DNA of 49,116 nt from Streptomyces sporangiiformans (GTDB lineage Bacteria > Actinomycetota > Actinomycetes > Streptomycetales > Streptomycetaceae), in contig NZ_VCHX02000341.1 in NCBI RefSeq assembly GCF_005768555.2, positions 1 to 49,116 of the forward strand, read 5' to 3'. The first letter of the stretch is position 1. Each line of letters opens with the position of its first letter. Positions 25,484 to 33,219 of the stretch are shown one piece after another. The notes beneath the pieces were generated by a model. That model searched no databases. It had not been told where the DNA came from and saw only the letters and a list, made by a program, of their open reading frames with translations. The position numbers and the translations under genes are program-made.

Positions 25484-25966
25484 TCAGCCCAGGTCAGGTG
25501 CGTGCATCGCCCGCACGCCCTCGATATTCCCGTCGAGATAGTGCCGCAACGACAGCGGGACGAGATGCACGGAGGCGATCCCCACCCGGGTGAAGGGGAT
25601 GCGCACGATCTCGTACTCGCCGCTTGGCTCGTCGATCTCGGGGCCATGGCGCTGCGAGGGGTCCATGGACTCCAGACGGCACACGAAGAAATGCTGCACT
25701 TTCACTCCGGTCGCGCCGCCGTCCTCGCCGATGTGCTCGACGGTGTCGACGAAGCAGGGCACGACGTCGGTGATCTTTGCGCCCAGCTCTTCATGCACTT
25801 CACGATGGAGGGCGTCGACGACGGTCGTGTCCCTCGGCTCCACCCCGCCGCCGGGCGTGAGCCAGTAGGGATCCATGCCGGGTTTGGTCCGCTTGATCAG
25901 GATCAGGTCATCGCCGTCCAGCAGGACGGCCCGGGCGGTGCGCTTGACCACGGGTCGGACGGTCAT
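25484..25966 (-). CDS. Nudix hydrolase
   Basis: Hydrolase of 160 aa acting on nucleoside-diphosphate-linked substrates. VKRTARAVLLDGDDLILIKR leads to WLTPGGGVEPRDTT and then ALHREVHEELGA. The REVHEELG core that binds Mg2+ is intact. By my alignment the first conserved Glu of the full Nudix box is Thr. It is convergent with the flavohemoglobin gene (30 bp between stops). Substrate unknown. Confidence 0.87.
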   Translation of the reverse strand: MTVRPVVKRTARAVLLDGDDLILIKRTKPGMDPYWLTPGGGVEPRDTTVVDALHREVHEELGAKITDVVPCFVDTVEHIGEDGGATGVKVQHFFVCRLESMDPSQRHGPEIDEPSGEYEIVRIPFTRVGIASVHLVPLSLRHYLDGNIEGVRAMHAPDLG

Positions 25967-25987
25967 GGGAGAAATGTGGCCCGGCTG

Positions 25988-26001
25988 GTTCCACGTGAAA
26001 C
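25988..26001. other. parS-like site, one mismatch
   Basis: GTTCCACGTGAAAC differs from parS only at position 4 (T to C). It lies in the 42-bp spacer upstream of the Nudix start. Binding by ParB would probably be weaker. Confidence 0.55.
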
Positions 26002-26008
26002 ATCTTCC

Positions 26009-26914
26009 TCACGACCAGTCGGTGGCGGTATGCAGTAACCATTCGTGTGCTCGCGCGATATGCGGCATGGCGAGCGTGCCGGTGCGTGCCACCAGGAAGT
26101 ACGTACGCAGCGGGGGCACGGCGGGTTCCAGCAGCTCCATCAGATCACCGCGCTTCACGGCTGGGGCGCACAGATAGCGGGGCAACACCGCGAGCCCGGC
26201 GCCGGTGGTCGCGCAGGCGAGGACCGCGCGCAGGTCGGGGACGATGACGGTGCCCGAGGCGGCCGGGCGGGAGTCGAACACGGCAGCCCAGTAGCGGGAG
26301 ACGAACGGCAGCGATTCATGCACTTCCACGACGGGAAAGTTCTCCAGCGCCGGCGCCCCCTCGCTGTGCAGCTTGTCGGAGCCGATGCGGGCCTCCCAGC
26401 GCGGGGAGGCGACCAGGACGTGCTCTTCGTCACAGAGCGGGGTCGCGGTGAGCAGGGCGCCGCGCGGACGGGCCGTACTGATGGCCAGATCATGATGTCC
26501 CGCGGCGAGCCCTTCGAGTGTCTCCTCGGCATTGCCGAAGGAGGCGCGCAGCGCGAAGCCCTGGCCGTCCTCTCCGGCCAGCTCGGTGAGAGCGGGCAGG
26601 GCGCGTTCGGCGGTGAACTCCGGTGGCCCGGCGAGATGGAGGGTGCGCAGGGAGGAGGCCTCGTCGATTCCGGTCTCGGCGATCTCCACGAGGGCGTCGA
26701 GATGCGGGGCGGCCTTGTGGGCGAGCTCGTCGCCGATCGTCGTGGGGGTCACCCCGCGGGCCTGGCGCAGGAAGAGGGGGCGTCCCAGCTGCCGTTCCAG
26801 GGTGCGGATCTGGGACGTGACAGCCGGCTGCGAGAGGCCGAGCAGTGCGGCGGCACGGGTGAAGGAACCGGCCCGGTGCACGGTCACGAAGGTCCGCAGC
26901 AGAGCCAGATCCAT
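26009..26914 (-). CDS. LysR-family regulator
   Basis: Regulator of 301 aa. The N-terminal helix-turn-helix MDLALLRTFVTVHRAGSFTR, then AAALLGLSQPAVTSQIRTLE, is classical. The effector domain (about 90-295) contains GHHDLAISTARPRG and a C-terminal GLAVLPRYLC. An AT-rich block lies just upstream (26950-26980), suitable for an autoregulatory LysR site. Unusually, no divergent target gene follows on the plus strand; the next gene faces it and ends 27129. The target is unknown. Confidence 0.88.
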   Translation of the reverse strand: MDLALLRTFVTVHRAGSFTRAAALLGLSQPAVTSQIRTLERQLGRPLFLRQARGVTPTTIGDELAHKAAPHLDALVEIAETGIDEASSLRTLHLAGPPEFTAERALPALTELAGEDGQGFALRASFGNAEETLEGLAAGHHDLAISTARPRGALLTATPLCDEEHVLVASPRWEARIGSDKLHSEGAPALENFPVVEVHESLPFVSRYWAAVFDSRPAASGTVIVPDLRAVLACATTGAGLAVLPRYLCAPAVKRGDLMELLEPAVPPLRTYFLVARTGTLAMPHIARAHEWLLHTATDWS

Positions 26915-27048
26915 GGTGTGTCCCTCCCCTCCCCAGCCACGGCAGCGCTCAACTATAAATAAGTCGATAGGTCGCTGTCGCTACTGTGATTGGACACTGA
27001 CACAGAGTCAACTAGCCTTGTTCGCGCGGTTCTTCGCGCGCAGAACCG

Positions 27049-27087
27049 GGGCGGTCCGAGCCACGAGGGGGGAGGCTCGGACCGCCC
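27049..27087 (-). terminator. Terminator of the holin-ptpA-PLP enzyme operon
   Basis: Perfect 14-bp arms (27049-27062 and 27074-27087) around an 11-nt loop, 41 bp beyond the stop of the leftward PLP gene. Confidence 0.8.
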
Positions 27088-27128
27088 GCTGTACCTGGCC
27101 GGGTTCTGACCGGTCGCTCAGGAAGCCG

Positions 27129-28268
27129 TCACGTGGCCGCCTCGTCGAGTGCGCGGAGCACATCCGCCACCAGGTCCTCGGGATCCTCGGCGCCCACGGA
27201 GAAGCGGATGAAGCCCTCAGGGACCGCGTCCCCGCCCCACCGGCCGCGCCGCTCGGCCGTGGACCGCACCCCGCCGAAGCTCGTCGCGTCGTCCACCAGG
27301 CGCAGCGCGTCGAGAAAACGATCGGCACGCGCGCGCGTGGGAAGCGTGAACGACACCACGCATCCGTAGCGCCGCATCTGCTGTGAGGCGACCTTGTGCG
27401 AGGGGTCGCCGGGCAGTCCCGGATACCGGACGCCAGTCACCTCGGGTCGGCCGCGCAGAGCCTCGGCAAGCGTCAGCGCCGTGGCGCTCTGCCGGTCGAC
27501 GCGCAACTGGAGCGTGGCGATCGAGCGGTGCGCGAGCCAGGCCTCCATCGGCCCCGGGATCGCACCGGCGATCTTGCGCCAGCGCCGTACGGAAGCCATC
27601 GCCGATGCGTCGGCGCCGACGACGTACCCGAGAAGGACGTCCCCGTGCCCGGTGAGCTGCTTCGTGCCGCTGGCCACGGAGAAGTCGGCGCCGAGTCGCA
27701 GCGGGCGCTGCCCGAGCGGAGTCGCCAGGGTGTTGTCGACGGCGACCAGGCAGCCATGTGCGTGTGCCGCCTCGGCGAGCCGCCGGATGTCGCACACGTC
27801 GAGTGCCGGGTTCGACGGGGTCTCGATCCACAGCAGCTTCGCGCCGTCGAGCACCTCGAGCTGGGCGTCGCCGACGGTCGGCGCGGTGCGCACCTCGATG
27901 CCGTACGCCTCGAGCTGCTCTCGGACGAGCGGCAGCACCTGGTAGCCGTCGCTGGGCAGGACGACCACGTCGCCGCCGCGCAGCTGCGAGAAGAGCACCG
28001 ACGATACGGCCGCCATACCGGAGGCGAAGACGAGCGTCTCGACACTGTCTTGGCCCGGCGCCTCCAGCTCGCCGATGGCGCGCTCCAGGCCGGTCCAGGT
28101 GGGATTCTCGTCGCGGCCGTAGGTGTACGGCCCCGTGGGGTCGCCCGGCAGGTGGTAGTGGGCGGCGAAGACCGGCCCCGGGAGGGGTGGTTCGTGCTTC
28201 ACGGGGTCGGGCAGCCCGGCCCGCACGGCACGCGTGCCGTCACCCGCCCCCACGACGGAATCTGTCAT
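27129..28268 (-). CDS. Cys/Met metabolism PLP enzyme (cystathionine gamma-synthase/lyase type)
   Basis: PLP-dependent enzyme of 379 aa. YTYGRDENPTWTGLERAIGE opens the active-site region, VFASGMAAVSSVLFSQLRGG binds phosphate, ETPSNPALDVCDI and VAVDNTLATPLGQRPL are typical, and the Schiff-base Lys lies in SGTKQLTGHGD near residue 203. FIRFSVGAEDPEDL near the end fits the family. Whether it makes or cleaves cystathionine cannot be told by eye. It overlaps ptpA by four bases (ATGA), so translation is coupled. Confidence 0.88.
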   Translation of the reverse strand: MTDSVVGAGDGTRAVRAGLPDPVKHEPPLPGPVFAAHYHLPGDPTGPYTYGRDENPTWTGLERAIGELEAPGQDSVETLVFASGMAAVSSVLFSQLRGGDVVVLPSDGYQVLPLVREQLEAYGIEVRTAPTVGDAQLEVLDGAKLLWIETPSNPALDVCDIRRLAEAAHAHGCLVAVDNTLATPLGQRPLRLGADFSVASGTKQLTGHGDVLLGYVVGADASAMASVRRWRKIAGAIPGPMEAWLAHRSIATLQLRVDRQSATALTLAEALRGRPEVTGVRYPGLPGDPSHKVASQQMRRYGCVVSFTLPTRARADRFLDALRLVDDATSFGGVRSTAERRGRWGGDAVPEGFIRFSVGAEDPEDLVADVLRALDEAAT

Positions 28269-28756
28269 GCTGCTTGCCCTTCCACGTCCTCCTGCACCGC
28301 GGCCAGTAGCCCCGGACTCGCTGCCTCCACCAGCTCAAGGCATTCCTCGAAGCCGTCCAGGTCCCCGTAATAGGGGTCGGGTACATCCAGATCGTGGCGC
28401 GCGGCGGGATCGTAAGACCGCAGGAGTTGGACCTTCTCCGCGTCCGCCGGGGTGGGGGCGAGGCGCCGGAGGGCCTTCAGGTGGCTACTGTCGAGCGCTA
28501 TGACCAGGTTGATCCCGGAAAACCAGGAAACCTGGAACTGCCGGGCCGTGTGGTCGCTTTCATAGCCGTTCGTCTCAAGGACAGAGACGGTACGCGGGTC
28601 GGCGCCGTGGCCCTCGTGCCAGCCGCCGGTACCGGCGCTGTCCACCATGACCAGGCCGTCGAGTCCCGCCTCCGCCACATGTGCGCGGAAGACGGATTCG
28701 GCCATCGGGGAGCGGCAAATGTTGCCGGTGCAGACGAAGCACACGCGATAGGGCAT
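28265..28756 (-). CDS. ptpA: Low-molecular-weight protein tyrosine phosphatase PtpA
   Basis: Phosphatase of 163 aa. The P-loop CTGNICRS (C-x5-R-S) is at residues 9-16, and the general acid lies in VPDPYYGD near residue 126. It hydrolyses phosphotyrosine in cytosolic proteins. In Streptomyces, PtpA influences secondary metabolism and morphology (SCO3921 in S. coelicolor, from memory). It is the middle gene of an operon between a holin-like membrane protein and a PLP enzyme. Confidence 0.94.
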   Translation of the reverse strand: MPYRVCFVCTGNICRSPMAESVFRAHVAEAGLDGLVMVDSAGTGGWHEGHGADPRTVSVLETNGYESDHTARQFQVSWFSGINLVIALDSSHLKALRRLAPTPADAEKVQLLRSYDPAARHDLDVPDPYYGDLDGFEECLELVEAASPGLLAAVQEDVEGQAA

Positions 28757-28763
28757 CGGTCGC

Positions 28764-29141
28764 TCAGTCCTTGTCGGGGAGGACGACGTGCAGCGCCCAG
28801 GAGACGATCGAGATGATCAGGCCGCCCAGGACGGCGGTCCAGAATCCCTCGACGTGGAAGCTCAGGTCGAGCTTGTCCGCGAGCCACGAGGTGAGCAGCA
28901 GCATCAGGGCGTTGACCACCAGGGTGATCAGGCCGAGCGTGAGGATGAACAGTGGGAAGGTGAGTAGCTTCACAAGCGGCTTGACCAGGAAGTTCACCAG
29001 GCCGAAGATCAGCGCCACGAGAAGCAACGTGCCGATCTTCTTACCCGTGCTGTCGCCGGTCAGGGTTATCTTGTCGAGCACCCAAACGGCGACCGCGAGG
29101 GCGCCTGCGTTGGCGATCGTCTTGACTACGAAATTCTTCAT
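28764..29141 (-). CDS. Four-segment membrane protein of the mycobacterial phage-holin family
   Basis: Membrane protein of 125 aa with four hydrophobic helices (about residues 8-22, 34-52, 58-83 and 100-120). The pattern LVNFLVKPLVKLLTFPLFIL and TLGLITLVVNALMLLLTSWL is that of the PF04020-type family, named after phage holins but a common chromosomal protein. No lysis genes are near, so a prophage origin is not supported. It is the first gene of the operon with ptpA, ending seven bases before ptpA begins. Confidence 0.85.
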   Translation of the reverse strand: MKNFVVKTIANAGALAVAVWVLDKITLTGDSTGKKIGTLLLVALIFGLVNFLVKPLVKLLTFPLFILTLGLITLVVNALMLLLTSWLADKLDLSFHVEGFWTAVLGGLIISIVSWALHVVLPDKD

Positions 29142-29201
29142 GTGTCTGATCGTGGCAGACGAGATCGGTTAAAAGCACTGGCCAAGGATGGACTAGGGGC
29201 G

Positions 29202-29519
29202 ATGAAGGCATTCCGGCTGGACGAACTGGAGGCCGAGCGTGCCGCCAACGAGGGCGCGTATCTCCAGTTTCTGCGCGAGAAGAACATGTCGGTCGGCCTC
29301 TACGCCCTGGACGCGGGTACGCAGGACCCGCAGCAGCCCCACCGTCAGGACGAGGTCTACTTCGTCGTGAGCGGCCGCGCCGCGATCACCGTCGGCATGG
29401 AGACGACGCAGGTGGCGCGCGGCAGCGTCGTCTACGTGCCCGCCGGGGTGGCCCACAAGTTCCACCACATCAGCGAGGATCTGCGGGTGTTGGTGGTGTT
29501 TTCTCCGCCCGAGAGCTGA
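29202..29519 (+). CDS. Cupin-domain protein
   Basis: Single beta-barrel cupin of 105 aa. The two cupin motifs are visible: PHRQDEVYFVVSGRAAITVG (motif 1, His then Glu) and GSVVYVPAGVAHKFHHISED (motif 2, His). A metal-bound small-molecule or binding role is likely; the reaction is unknown. ATG 29202 is chosen over 29142 since the alternative adds a basic leader overlapping the divergent promoter. Confidence 0.83.
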   Translation: MKAFRLDELEAERAANEGAYLQFLREKNMSVGLYALDAGTQDPQQPHRQDEVYFVVSGRAAITVGMETTQVARGSVVYVPAGVAHKFHHISEDLRVLVVFSPPES

Positions 29520-29671
29520 CGTCCGGCCTCAGGGTTCCCTAGGGGAACGTTCAGGGGAGGACAAGGGGTGCGGAGCCTCCGTCGGCACCCCTGCCGCGCC
29601 TAGCATCGAGGGCAGGACATTCAAGACCTGTCAGCAGTAGGAATCGGGCCGAGAGACAAGGAACAAGGGCG

Positions 29672-29884
29672 ATGCGAGAGATCTTCGCGGGGATGCCGTG
29701 GTGGGTGAAGTGGGTCGCGGTGCCGATCATCGCCTTGGTCGTGTTCGGCAGCGTGATCGCGACCGTGGTCGGATTCGTGATCGGCCTGCTCTTCAAGGTG
29801 CTGGTGTTCGTGGCGCTCGTCGGCGGGCTCATCTACGTCGTGCGGAAGTTCATGTCGAACTCGTCGTCGAGGAGTGACTGGTAG
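29672..29884 (+). CDS. Small DUF5326-type membrane protein
   Basis: Membrane protein of 70 aa: MREIFAGMPWWVKWVAVPII then two hydrophobic helices (about 13-36 and 38-58) and a short basic tail. It matches the streptomycete DUF5326 family as I remember it. Function unknown. The 152-bp region before it holds the dyad GTTCCC-TAG-GGGAAC at 29534-29548. Confidence 0.75.
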   Translation: MREIFAGMPWWVKWVAVPIIALVVFGSVIATVVGFVIGLLFKVLVFVALVGGLIYVVRKFMSNSSSRSDW

Positions 29885-29913
29885 GCGGACGACGAGCAGC
29901 CGGGGCGTGGGCC

Positions 29914-29961
29914 AGGCGCGGCGACAGCAAGGCGCGGCGACAGCAAGGCGCGGCGACAGGG
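29914..29961. repeat. 16-bp tandem repeat, three copies
   Basis: Unit AGGCGCGGCGACAGCA repeated twice perfectly with a third diverging in its last two bases. A second related pair (GACAGG-TGGCCGGTCGGC) follows at about 29955-29990. It lies in the 295-bp spacer (29885-30179) between the DUF5326 gene and ssgR, whose remainder shows no other clear feature apart from the ssgR ribosome-binding site. Confidence 0.8.
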
Positions 29962-30179
29962 TGGCCGGTCGGCGACAGGATGGCCGGTCGGCCGCCGGCC
30001 CCGGTAACAGGAATCAGGGGTTCCCTCGGGCGAGGGAAGTTTGCCGGACAGGTCCTCTGCGAGCGGTGGCAGCCGGTTAAAGTCCGGAATTCGACGCGGG
30101 GTTGATCCCCGCGGGCGGCGCACCTCCCTCCCGTGTTATCCCCGCACGGGTGGCCCTCCTCGCGCTTCGGGAGTGACCC

Positions 30180-30980
30180 TTGGCCACTGACACCGCACCC
30201 GCAGGACCGCACACACCCTCCACCGAACCGCACCCCACCACCCTCATCGGATCCGTCCAGCGCGCGATGCGTCTGCTGGAATCCGTCGCCCAGCACGGGC
30301 ACGGGGCGCCCGCCAAGCAGCTGGCCCGCGAGGTCGGCCTCGCGCTGCCCACGGCGTACCACCTGCTGCGCACGCTGGCGTACGAGGGCTATCTGCGCCG
30401 TGAGAAGGGGCTGTTCTTCCTCGGTGAGGCGGCTGAGCGACTGGCAGGCAGCGCTGCCCGGCAGAAACGTCGCAGCACGGTCGCGGACGCGCTCGCGCAG
30501 TGGCGCGATGCGATCGGTGTGCCCGTGTACTACGCGGTCTACCGAGAGGGCGAGATCGAGGTTGAATGTGTCGCCGACTCCCCGGCCATCCCGGCCGTCG
30601 AGGAGTGGGCCGACTTCCGCGAGACCGGGCATGCCCACGCGATCGGCCAGTGTCTGCTGTCCCAGCTCGGCGAGGAGGCCCGCCGGGACCACCTCGACCG
30701 CTATCCCGTGCAGTCGATCACTCCGTACACGGTGCGTGACGAACGTACTCTGCTGCGGCGCCTTGACGAGACGAAACGCATGGAGCCCGTGATCGAGCGT
30801 CAGGAATACGCGCTGGGCACGGTGTGCGCGGCGATCCCGGTCACCGCCGGCACGATGGCCGCCACGATGGCCATTTCTCTGCCTGCCCACCAGGCCGACC
30901 GGCTGCTGCCCGCGGCACGTCAGTTGCAGGACGAGATGGGACGGTTGCTGGGCTCGTTCGCCCTGTCTATCAGCATCTGA
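30180..30980 (+). CDS. ssgR: SsgR, IclR-type activator of ssgA
   Basis: IclR-family regulator of 266 aa. The helix-turn-helix at about residues 22-80 reads LIGSVQRAMRLLESVAQHGH then APAKQLAREVGLALPTAYHL, and the C-terminal effector domain includes AIGQCLLSQL and GTVCAAIPVTAG. TTG 30180 is the start that fits GGAG upstream. Its place directly before ssgA identifies it as SsgR, which in S. coelicolor (SCO3925) is needed for ssgA transcription during development. Confidence 0.92.
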   Translation: MATDTAPAGPHTPSTEPHPTTLIGSVQRAMRLLESVAQHGHGAPAKQLAREVGLALPTAYHLLRTLAYEGYLRREKGLFFLGEAAERLAGSAARQKRRSTVADALAQWRDAIGVPVYYAVYREGEIEVECVADSPAIPAVEEWADFRETGHAHAIGQCLLSQLGEEARRDHLDRYPVQSITPYTVRDERTLLRRLDETKRMEPVIERQEYALGTVCAAIPVTAGTMAATMAISLPAHQADRLLPAARQLQDEMGRLLGSFALSISI

Positions 30981-31079
30981 AAACTCACTCCTTGTGATCT
31001 GGTGTGTACTTTCAGCAAGATGCCAGCAACGTCAGGGGTATGGTTCCTGGCCAGTCGACGGCAAACGACGGGTGAGGCG

Positions 31080-31520
31080 ATGCGCGAGTCAGCGGTGCAG
31101 GCAGAGATCATGATGAGCTTTCTCGTATCGGAAGAGCTCTCCTTCCGCATTCCGGTGGAGCTGCGATACGAGACCTGTGATCCCTATGCCGTGCGGCTGA
31201 CCTTCCACCTTCCCGGCGATGCCCCGGTGACCTGGGCGTTCGGGAGAGAGCTGCTGGTCGACGGGGTGGGGCGACCGTGCGGGGACGGCGATGTGCACAT
31301 CGCGCCCGTGGGCTCCGAGGGCTTCAGCGATGTGGTGATCCGGCTTCAGGTGGGCGTCGACCACGCGCTCTTCCGCTGTGGCGCGGTTCCCCTCGTGGCC
31401 TTCCTCGACCGGACGGACAAGCTGGTGCCACTGGGACAGGAGCATTCCCTCGCCGACTTCGACACACATCTCGACGAGGCACTGCACCGCATCCTGGCGG
31501 AGGAGCAGAGCGCGGGCTGA
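31080..31520 (+). CDS. ssgA: SsgA sporulation septation protein
   Basis: SsgA-like protein of 146 aa, a family confined to sporulating actinomycetes. SsgA acts with SsgB to position and activate sporulation septa and promotes hyphal branching. The conserved core MMSFLVSEELSFRIPVELRY, YAVRLTFHLPGDAPVTWAFG, RELLVDG and VAFLDRTDKLVPLGQEHSL is clear. ATG 31080 gives the expected N-terminus MRESAVQAEIMM; a longer frame to 31002 crosses the promoter. It lies 99 bp after ssgR, matching the need for its own SsgR-dependent promoter. Confidence 0.96.
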   Translation: MRESAVQAEIMMSFLVSEELSFRIPVELRYETCDPYAVRLTFHLPGDAPVTWAFGRELLVDGVGRPCGDGDVHIAPVGSEGFSDVVIRLQVGVDHALFRCGAVPLVAFLDRTDKLVPLGQEHSLADFDTHLDEALHRILAEEQSAG

Positions 31521-31525
31521 GGCGT

Positions 31526-31549
31526 CGTTACGCCCACACTGGCGTAACG
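31526..31549. terminator. Terminator between ssgA and yibE/F
   Basis: Perfect 9-bp arms CGTTACGCC/GGCGTAACG with loop CACACT, between convergent stops. Confidence 0.7.
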
Positions 31550-31584
31550 CTTCACCTCCCAAGCTCGCGCGCGTGCGGCGGGCT

Positions 31585-33000
31585 TCAGCGCTTGCGGCGG
31601 CGGCCCCTTCCTCCGCGTGCCGGTTCCGCTGCGGCAGCCGTCTGAGGACCCGGACGATCCGCCGAGACCACCAGAGCGGCCAGAGCCGTGGTGACCGGAA
31701 CCGAGGCGACCAGACCGATCGAGCCGACGAGCGTGCGCACGATCTCCTCGGCGACCAGTTCGCTGTTGGCCACCGTCCCGACGCTGCTCTGGGCGATCGA
31801 GAAGAGCAACAACAGGGGCAGCGCGGCACCCGCGTAGGCGAGGACGAGCGTGTTGACGACGGACGCGATGTGGTCGCGCCCGATGCGGATGCCCGCGCGG
31901 TACAGGCCGCGCCAGCCCATCGCCGGATTGGCCTCGTGCAGCTCCCAGACCGCCGATGTCTGCGTCACTGTCACATCATCGAGTACACCGAGCGAACCGA
32001 TGATGACGCCCGCGAGCAGCAGACCGCTCATGTCGATGTTCGGGTACAGGCCGTGGATCAGACCCGTGTTGTCGTCCGTGTTGCCGGTGAGCGCGGACCA
32101 GCCTATGAACGACGAGCCGAGCAGTCCGATCAACAGCAGCGAGAGCAGAGTGCCGAGCACCGCCACCGAGGTCCGGGCCGAGAGACCGTGGCACATGTAG
32201 AGCGCGATCAGCATGATGGCGCTCGCCCCGACGACGGCCACGACCAGTGGATTCGAACCCTGCAGAATCGCGGGCAGGATGAAGAACGTCAGGATGAGGA
32301 AGCTGACGGCCAGCGCGATCAGCGCCATGACACCGCGCATCCGGCCCACCACGACAACGGCGAGCGCGAAGATCCCGGCGAGCAGCGCCATCGGGAGCTT
32401 GCGGTCGGCATCGGTGACCGAGTACTGGAGGTCCTTGGGGGCGTCGGGCGCGTACGCCACGATCACCTTCTGCCCCTGGCTGAGCTGCCGCGACGCGTCC
32501 GGCTGCACGATCTCCGTGAAAGTACGGCCCTTGTCCTTGCCGGTGTCGACCCGGACCGTCGCCTTCTTGCAGGTACCGGTCGCCTGCTGCTGAGCGGAGG
32601 AGCCCTCGGCCGTGGACGTGTTGCCGGTCGGGGTCTCCCCCGACGCGTTGACGGACTTGCAGTCCACCTCGTCGACCTTGGTCACCGTGGCCTGCTGGGT
32701 CTGGCGGTCGAAGCCCACGCCGGTGCGCTCGTGCGCGGGAGCGCCACCGGGCCAGAGCACGGCCAGGCCCACGACGACCGCCACGGTGAAGGGAATCAGC
32801 ACCGCGGCGATGACCTTGCGCAGGTGTCGGGACACGGGTGCCGGAGGGCCATGGCTATGACTGTGGGCATGGCCGCCTCCGTCACCGGAACCATTGCCAT
32901 GACCGTCGCTGTGGCTGTGTCCGTGCGGCTCCGGCGACTCCGGCGGTGGGGGCGGGGGCTGGCGAGGGGGCTGATGCGGGGGCTGGTGTGTCGAATTCAC
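31585..33000 (-). CDS. YibE/F-family membrane protein with His-rich N-terminus
   Basis: Membrane protein of 471 aa. The cytoplasmic N-terminus (about residues 2-55) is rich in Pro then His, with HGHSHSDGHGNGSGDGGGH and HAHSHSHG, likely metal-binding. Segment 1 follows near residue 60, then an extracytoplasmic domain of about 120 residues, then seven or more segments with the YibE/F hallmarks NIDMSGLLLAGVIIGSLGVL, DDVTVTQTSAVWEL and GRDHIASVVNTLVLAYAGAA. The tail is basic. GTG 33000 is preferred; ATG 33033 is in frame. YibE/F transport function is not established. Confidence 0.88.
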   Translation of the reverse strand: MNSTHQPPHQPPRQPPPPPPESPEPHGHSHSDGHGNGSGDGGGHAHSHSHGPPAPVSRHLRKVIAAVLIPFTVAVVVGLAVLWPGGAPAHERTGVGFDRQTQQATVTKVDEVDCKSVNASGETPTGNTSTAEGSSAQQQATGTCKKATVRVDTGKDKGRTFTEIVQPDASRQLSQGQKVIVAYAPDAPKDLQYSVTDADRKLPMALLAGIFALAVVVVGRMRGVMALIALAVSFLILTFFILPAILQGSNPLVVAVVGASAIMLIALYMCHGLSARTSVAVLGTLLSLLLIGLLGSSFIGWSALTGNTDDNTGLIHGLYPNIDMSGLLLAGVIIGSLGVLDDVTVTQTSAVWELHEANPAMGWRGLYRAGIRIGRDHIASVVNTLVLAYAGAALPLLLLFSIAQSSVGTVANSELVAEEIVRTLVGSIGLVASVPVTTALAALVVSADRPGPQTAAAAEPARGGRGRRRKR

Positions 33001-33077
33001 CGCCCGATCATCGCAAGAACTGGAGGGGCCCACTGTTCAGCTCGCCCAATATGACGCTAGCGTGGATGTACTTTTGC

Positions 33078-33212
33078 ACACGCGGGAGCTCGGAGCACCG
33101 GGCTGAGAGGGCGCTGACCTCCGTCCCAGCGATGTTTCACATGAAACATCGAAGGCGGAAGCGGCTGCGTCGACCGCTGAACCTGTTACCGGGTAATGCC
33201 GGCGTAGGGAGT
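33078..33212 (+). promoter_or_regulatory. TPP (thi-box) riboswitch upstream of thiC
   Basis: The aptamer core is recognisable: GGGCTGAGAGG at 33100-33110, the CTGAACCTGTTACCGG segment around 33177, and GGTAATGCCGGCGTAGGGA at 33192-33210. Thiamine pyrophosphate binding would sequester the GGGAG ribosome-binding site that ends the element and lower thiC expression. The P3 region is enlarged and contains a parS-like hairpin. Confidence 0.92.
33134..33147. other. parS-like site, one mismatch, inside the TPP riboswitch
   Basis: GTTTCACATGAAAC differs from parS only at the central G to A. With flanks it forms a 20-base near-palindrome (33131-33150) able to fold as an RNA hairpin in the variable P3 arm. 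Confidence 0.6.
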
Positions 33213-33219
33213 AGGTCTC

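Noticed and set aside
28764..29141. Prophage remnant suggested by the holin-family protein
   Set aside because: No endolysin, tail or integrase genes nearby; this family is a normal chromosomal gene in actinobacteria.
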